From the NCBI RefSeq assembly GCF_028389875.1, contig NC_084663.1, positions 98,073,190 to 98,137,189 on the forward strand: a DNA stretch of 64,000 nucleotides. The letters are read 5' to 3'. The notes below the pieces were generated by a model. It saw nothing but the letters and a program-made list of their open reading frames with translations. It was not told the DNA's origin and did no database searches. Position numbers and translations under genes: made by a program. This DNA comes from Rhea pennata. Taxonomy: Eukaryota > Chordata > Aves > Rheiformes > Rheidae. Of the stretch, positions 61,301 through 64,000 are shown piece by piece. Position 1 is the first letter of the stretch. Each line of letters opens with the position of its first letter.

Positions 61301-64000
61301 TCCAAAAGGATGTGCTCCTATTTTTTTTTTCTAACATATATTTTCCATACATTTACCAATGGTATTGACAAAGGTAAATTTGACAAATAGTATTGACAAA
61401 GGTACCAAATGAGGTGCCATAAAGCCACATTTTAAAAGTGATTGACTTCATTGATTAACACCTCCTACAAATATTAAGTGGTACAGAAAGATTAGAATAT
61501 ATTCCTATATATTTATATATATAAATATATAATATACAAAAAAGAAAGAAGTGTTTTACATTTTATCTGCATAGTAGGACTATATTATTAGATACCTTAA
61601 GTATTTTCTTCCTCCATTTTTTAAGGTTTTTGGTTGACACTTCTCCCCATTGCTTTGGTCCTAGAAATAACAAAAAAGGTTAATACAAATATAGCTTTAT
61701 ATATACCACTATTAATCCATATCGATATTGAGTAGCTTTCTAACAAATATAATATTTAGGAAGAACACATTACCTAACAACAAAACTTTATCAAGTCTAA
61801 ACAATAGCCAAAACAACTATTAAAATAAAAATTTAAAATGAAAATAAAGAACACTAAAAATTCAAATTAAAATTGAGAAATCAGAAAAATCAAATGCTGA
61901 GTCCACCTAACATTGAGCTAAAACCCAAAAAGCATTATACACCTGAGGGGGGGGGGAGAAAGGAGGAAACAAAAAAAAAAAATGTTGTTTTACTTAAGCA
62001 AATAAATAAGATTTTTTTAAACGCATGGAGTCTGAAGTTAGTTAAGTTATAGTTAAGGCTTCATGTGTCTCAGTTAAAGATCGAGATCTATATTCCTATG
62101 ACACATGAGCAGAGGTTATCAAGTCAAACACATAACCAAGCTTTTACAAATCCAAGACTGAGTGTTACAATACTGTATACATTTTACTTCTCTCTATGTA
62201 AACAAACATATATACACATATCACATAACATGTACAAAATGCTATAACATGGAAACTTATCAGTTTGAAAAGCCTTTAGAAAGTAAACACTATTTGGTGT
62301 AACATTTGCATAGTACTTGACAGTGTGTACTACTTGATGTGCATGTCCAGTAAACTCTTTTTTAAACCACATCTGGTGAGGAATTTATATACCATATCCT
62401 CACTTCAGTGAGAAGAAAACTTGCAGAATATATAGTCTTCCAATAACATCATCCAACTCCTAAGTCACAATTCCCATTAAAACCCAGAGTGATCTATTTT
62501 AGAATAACAATTGTTTTGCAGTAAGCTCTACATACTCATTAATCACTCTAAAACAGACGGACAATTAAAATGAGACACTGGAAAACCATGACATGCCACA
62601 ACATGGTAGAGAGTCATGCTAGCCTCATGAATGTTCACTGCAATATTAAAGAAGGGAGTGTCTATCTAGCCCACCCTGACATTTTACATACTAGAAATTT
62701 ATCACTTTACAGCAGCCTTCAAAATAGTAAGAGCTCAAACTGTAGAATCCAGTCATGCATATCAACTTCTAATACCTTCCATACTTTCTTTCTCCTCAGT
62801 CTTCTCCTCCATTTTGATATTTTCCCCTACAAGCCGTCCAAATATCAATCATTTTCTGCAGAGTTTTGTTACTAACTCTTTTTTTATTATCTAAAACCCA
62901 GCACAGACTAAAATGGTGCACATAAGCAAATTTTCCAAATATTTATACGCACATATCAAAGTTTACATATGAAATTAGATATCTGAGTAGAAAAAAATCA
63001 GTATTTGTTGAAATTAGACACCATAAGATTGTCAACAGTTTTCTGTTTCAGGAAGTCTAAATATATAGCATGTAAATAGTGAAACTTTAAGAAGTTCTTA
63101 CCATCAGGTGTATCATAAGTGAGAGTTTCCATGGAAATAAGTAAATCATCTTCAAAAGGATGATTATACTAAATAAAAAGAATGATTAAAGATAGGAATA
63201 GATGGTCAAAACAGTGGTTTTAATGCTTTAAATATTGTTCTTATAACTTATTTTTGTCTGAAACATGCAGTTATCAGTATATTGTTTTACTAGCATAAAT
63301 TTAAATTCAGCAATCTAGAAACATTAACTCCTAGAGACATCACATATATTTTAAGGATATACCTAAGTCATTCAAATTCAAGACATAGAACAGCCACTGA
63401 TAAATAGAGATTCAGAGAAAGTGTTCAAAATAGGTAACTTATTCTATTACAGGTTTTCTTCTAAACTTTCCCTGCAGGAACTGGAATTACCCACCAAGTA
63501 TGTGTCCACAGTTTACAGTATACAAAAATATCTGATCCAATATTAGATGAGAAAAGTGCTCTAGAATCTGGCTTGGCATTATGCCAGCACCCGAACATTG
63601 ACACAAACCATCATCCAAAACAGCAGGGCTGCCCATCCTGAACAAATGTGTGGGTCTCTAGTCTGAAGCACACAATTTCCATATCTTTAAGGAAAAAAAG
63701 GCTCCAAGGTAAGTAGGATTCCTGGAGAGAGTCTTTCACTTTTCCTTTTAGTTTCACTGGAAACACATCATCTAATTGCAGCTAACTTAGGTTAAGTAAG
63801 CAGCAAAGGCAATTTAGGCATTAATTTCCATCACTTGCCCAAACTGGCAGGCCCAATCTAAGTTTTGTAGAAGCATTCAAGAAGCTGGCTTTGAATGAGC
63901 TCAGACATGCCAAGGCACAAGACTCAGTAAGGACTGCAAAGCTGTGTGAGACATCAGGCAAGGGCTGCTTTTTGCAGCTAGGAAAAAATGGGACTTTGTG
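42780..64000 (-). CDS. HJURP: HJURP, Holliday junction recognition protein (CENP-A chaperone), 5' end outside the window
   Basis: Twelve exons can be chained in one open frame: 63102-63168, 61596-61660, 56060-56098, 54395-54434, 51620-51681, 50429-50527, 50025-50066, 49303-49363, 46764-48370, 46356-46419, 45586-45676 and 43320-43446. They encode 787 residues plus stop, with the initiator exon lying beyond 64000 (human protein about 748). Hallmarks are an Scm3 segment YNHPFEDD...TLTYDTPDG (the TLTY box that contacts CENP-A), an HJURP-mid block (VTLGDLYPGM...RHKRWRSRKLK), and two copies of an HJURP C-terminal repeat (YEDAFEELYCKL, YDRAFEKVYQKL). Known role: binds pre-nucleosomal CENP-A/H4 and deposits it at centromeres in early G1, recruited through the Mis18 complex. 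The identification is firm. Some small exons and the 5' end are not. Confidence 0.92.
42801..42806 (-). promoter_or_regulatory. Poly(A) signal AATAAA for HJURP
   Basis: The minus strand reads TTCAATAAAATAC, about 515 nt after the HJURP stop. I found no earlier canonical hexamer. A CR1 remnant begins about 60 nt further downstream. Confidence 0.5.
43320..43446 (-). CDS. HJURP: HJURP last coding exon with stop
   Basis: The acceptor TTTTTTTATATAG precedes 43446; the exon is in phase 2 and ends at TAA (43320-43322). It encodes KVSRKLSYTDGKDRNPSIPL then EDFLIKTHEGAFMDCYRENIVL in segments. The frame is open throughout and follows from the penultimate exon. Confidence 0.85.
45586..45676 (-). CDS. 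HJURP: HJURP penultimate coding exon, with NAGNAG acceptor
   Basis: 91 nt (88 nt if the second acceptor is used), phase 1 to 2. The acceptor is CAGCAG (45674-45679), so splicing can add or drop one residue (AE versus E). The exon encodes ESGIADAHSDKPSTLQNYTF followed by RRSAQKYHH, and ends at a strong donor CACCACAA|GTAAGTG. Confidence 0.88.
46081..46130. repeat. Degenerate short tandem repeat
   Basis: Repeated variants of ACCAGCAGATAA / ACTAGCAGATAA / ACCAGTAGATAG over 50 nt, inside a HJURP intron. Confidence 0.55.
46356..46419 (-). CDS. HJURP: HJURP exon (64 nt)
   Basis: Phase 0 to 1, between GTTTTATTTTCAG and CTGCAAG|GTTAGT. It encodes DSGFHASPDNTFLVGPRTSL then Q. It joins the large exon (ending KDL) in frame. 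Confidence 0.85.
46764..48370 (-). CDS. HJURP: HJURP large exon: HJURP-mid block and two C-terminal repeats
   Basis: A 1607-nt exon, phase 1 to 0. The acceptor TTTTTTAACAG precedes 48370; the donor is GACCTT|GTAAGA at 46764, so the open frame continuing to 46665 past the donor is intronic. In order it holds a CRKKSG segment, an HJURP-mid block at about 47958-48158 (VTLGDLYPGMVETLTRL, then the basic RHKRWRSRKLK), a long Ser/Asn-rich low-conservation stretch, and repeat 1 (KYEDAFEELYCKL, 47283-47321). These are followed by repeat 2 (QYDRAFEKVYQKL, 47124-47162) and a basic SPIRTLSAIPRVKRL / SPVKRLR region. The two repeats correspond to the HJURP C-terminal domains linked to Mis18-dependent centromere recruitment. 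Confidence 0.95.
49303..49363 (-). CDS. HJURP: HJURP exon (61 nt)
   Basis: Phase 0 to 1, between TTTATTTTTCAG and GATTG|GTACAA. It encodes IVPQKSSKGLHLASPVQELI and joins to GNQATVCRKKSG in the next exon. This is similar in pattern to human HJURP LPSLASP...CSRISRKSPG. The donor GTACAA is non-optimal, but only this boundary keeps the frame. Confidence 0.82.
50025..50066 (-). CDS. HJURP: HJURP exon (42 nt)
   Basis: Phase 0 to 0, between TTCTTTCCTCAG and AATAAG|GTAATGG. It encodes PSHYNGIAVPIKNK. Confidence 0.82.
50429..50527 (-). CDS. HJURP: HJURP exon (99 nt)
   Basis: Phase 0 to 0, between TTTTTTTCTAAG and ATTACG|GTAGC. It encodes 33 residues with an acidic start (NLNVDDEEMQEKVKVQVDVI) and RRIPKWIT at the end. 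The donor is weaker than average (ACG|GTAGCA), but the frame is open and the neighbours agree. Confidence 0.82.
51620..51681 (-). CDS. HJURP: HJURP exon (62 nt)
   Basis: Phase 1 to 0, between AAATTGTAG and TTCCAG|GTAAAAG. It encodes EESDADIVSVRRKFEGIHFQ after the shared Gly codon. Strong splice sites and a consistent phase support it. Confidence 0.82.
52438..52505. repeat. Polypurine tract with G14 run in HJURP intron
   Basis: Almost all purine on the + strand, with several GGG runs and one 14-G run at 52460-52473. It could form G-quadruplex or triplex structures. It is C-rich on the HJURP sense strand. Confidence 0.85.
52883..52977 (-). CDS. Candidate alternative 3'-terminal HJURP exon or unidentified coding-like fragment
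   Basis: The minus strand reads VLCQVLLEEQMAEKEKLQQE then LEAKSSPDENS and stop (TAA at 52883-52885). It looks like a short amphipathic coiled-coil helix. The acceptor ATATTCTCCCAG at its upper end gives phase 1, matching the end of the 54395 exon, so it could truncate HJURP after the N-terminal region. I see no AATAAA close downstream, and I do not recognise the peptide. It could equally be a decayed fragment of another gene nested in the intron. Confidence 0.3.
54395..54434 (-). CDS. HJURP: HJURP small exon (40 nt)
   Basis: Phase 0 to 1, between CTTTTAAG and GATATAG|GTGGG. It encodes VSYENSTVDTSDI plus the first base of a Gly codon. The open frame and phase agree with both neighbours. Confidence 0.72.
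54968..54994. repeat. A27 homopolymer in HJURP intron
   Basis: Twenty-seven A after TTTCTTTC. On the HJURP strand it is a T-tract. Confidence 0.9.
56060..56098 (-). CDS. HJURP: HJURP small exon (39 nt)
   Basis: Phase 0 to 0, flanked by CAAAACAACAG and CATCAG|GTAAGG. It encodes TSDLEDEHSKVHQ. It joins in frame both to the exon at 61596 upstream and to the exon at 54395 downstream. Support rests on good splice sites and phase; there is no clear human counterpart. Confidence 0.7.
60123..60150 (-). CDS. Candidate HJURP micro-exon (28 nt), frame unresolved
   Basis: Strong flanks: TTTTTAATTGCAG before and AATGCAG|GTAAAA after. In the frame that joins the 56060 exon it reads LLEVERMQ after one leading base (phase 2 to 0). 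The exon at 61596 ends in phase 0, so inclusion breaks the frame unless another exon of length 2 modulo 3 is also used. It may be an optional or poison exon. Confidence 0.4.
60338..60373 (-). CDS. Candidate HJURP micro-exon (36 nt), frame unresolved
   Basis: Flanks are TTTAACTGCAG and TCATCAG|GTAAGC. It is open only as phase 1 to 1 (IWQDVNQSESSG). In phase 0 it meets TAA, so direct joining to the 61596 exon would terminate translation. Confidence 0.35.
61241..61274 (-). CDS. Candidate HJURP micro-exon (34 nt), frame unresolved
   Basis: Flanks are CTAGCTTCAG and GTTCTG|GTAATC, phase 0 to 1, reading CQYSEVECFSS. It would connect the 61596 exon to the 36-nt candidate, but the chain then fails to join the 28-nt candidate in frame. 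The splice sites are only moderate. Confidence 0.22.
61362..61404. repeat. Short direct repeat in HJURP intron
   Basis: GTATTGACAAAGGTA occurs at 61362-61376 and again at 61390-61404, a period of 28 nt, with a TTTGACAAA remnant between. Confidence 0.7.
61506..61531. repeat. 26-bp perfect AT palindrome
   Basis: An alternating A/T sequence centred between 61518 and 61519 that is its own reverse complement. It lies about 65 nt beyond the donor of the HJURP exon at 61596. Confidence 0.85.
61596..61660 (-). CDS. HJURP: HJURP exon following the TLTY box
   Basis: A 65-nt exon, phase 1 to 0, between TTATTTCTAG and CTTAAG|GTATC. It encodes GPKQWGEVSTKNLKKWRKKI then LK; the GxxxWG fits the human LRIWGG position just after TLTYETPQG. 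The basic run is plausible for a nuclear DNA/histone-interacting protein. Confidence 0.88.
63102..63168 (-). CDS. HJURP: HJURP exon: Scm3 core with TLTY box
   Basis: A 67-nt exon, phase 0 to 1, between TTTATTTAG and GATG|GTAAGAAC (minus strand). It encodes YNHPFEDDLLISMETLTYDT followed by PDG. This lines up with the human HJURP Scm3 segment (YNQPFEDD...TLTYETPQG) responsible for CENP-A binding. The preceding exon, which in human encodes the start and the RRRFQRRMQRLIEK helix, is not found up to 64000. Confidence 0.93.

Larger units (their letters stand above)
43447..64000 (-). other. HJURP: HJURP introns and upstream flank
   Basis: This covers the sequence between the listed exons, and 63169-64000 upstream of the first exon seen. 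Apart from the candidate exons and simple repeats listed separately, I see no other gene, no CR1 copy, and no convincing initiator exon up to 64000. Confidence 0.6.

Noticed and set aside
63690-63720. CAAG|GTAAGTAGG donor on the + strand near the right edge
   Set aside because: No open upstream exon or acceptor goes with it, and it is on the strand opposite HJURP.

Overview
The window looks like about 64 kb of a bird nuclear chromosome. It is AT-rich and intron-dominated, and it carries truncated CR1 LINE copies with the avian-type 3' end (ATTCTATG-like repeats) plus a tRNA-headed, CR1-tailed SINE. Two protein-coding genes can be read directly, and I recognise both from conserved protein segments. 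TRAT1 (T-cell receptor-interacting transmembrane adaptor, TRIM) is on the + strand. HJURP (Holliday junction recognition protein, the CENP-A chaperone) is on the - strand.

Layout. Positions 1-32.4 kb contain no coding exon I can support, only three landmarks: CR1 fragments at 4437-4613 (+) and 6581-7055 (-), and a short isolated CpG-dense patch near 11.04-11.17 kb. TRAT1 runs from its ATG at 32452 to its stop at 39420 in five coding exons joined by GT-AG introns, with phases that close exactly and encode 171 residues. Its third intron holds the SINE and a run of 38 T immediately before the next splice acceptor. HJURP lies tail-to-tail with TRAT1. Its stop is at 43320-43322 and its probable poly(A) signal is at 42801-42806. 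Twelve coding exons extend to 63168, starting in the Scm3 (CENP-A-binding) domain. The first coding exon, with the start codon and promoter, is beyond the right edge.

The two genes have unrelated jobs. TRAT1 is a lymphocyte membrane adaptor with phosphotyrosine motifs. HJURP is a nuclear centromere chaperone. They are neighbours but not functionally coupled. HJURP exon structure was deduced by hand from splice sites and reading phase. A phase-closed chain of 12 exons is given, together with three well-flanked micro-exon candidates that do not fit the frame and one candidate alternative terminal exon with a coiled-coil-like end.

I saw no sign of a novel multi-gene system. The more interesting points are the homopolymer at the TRAT1 acceptor, the unresolved HJURP micro-exons and alternative end, the SINE, and the TRAT1-HJURP adjacency.
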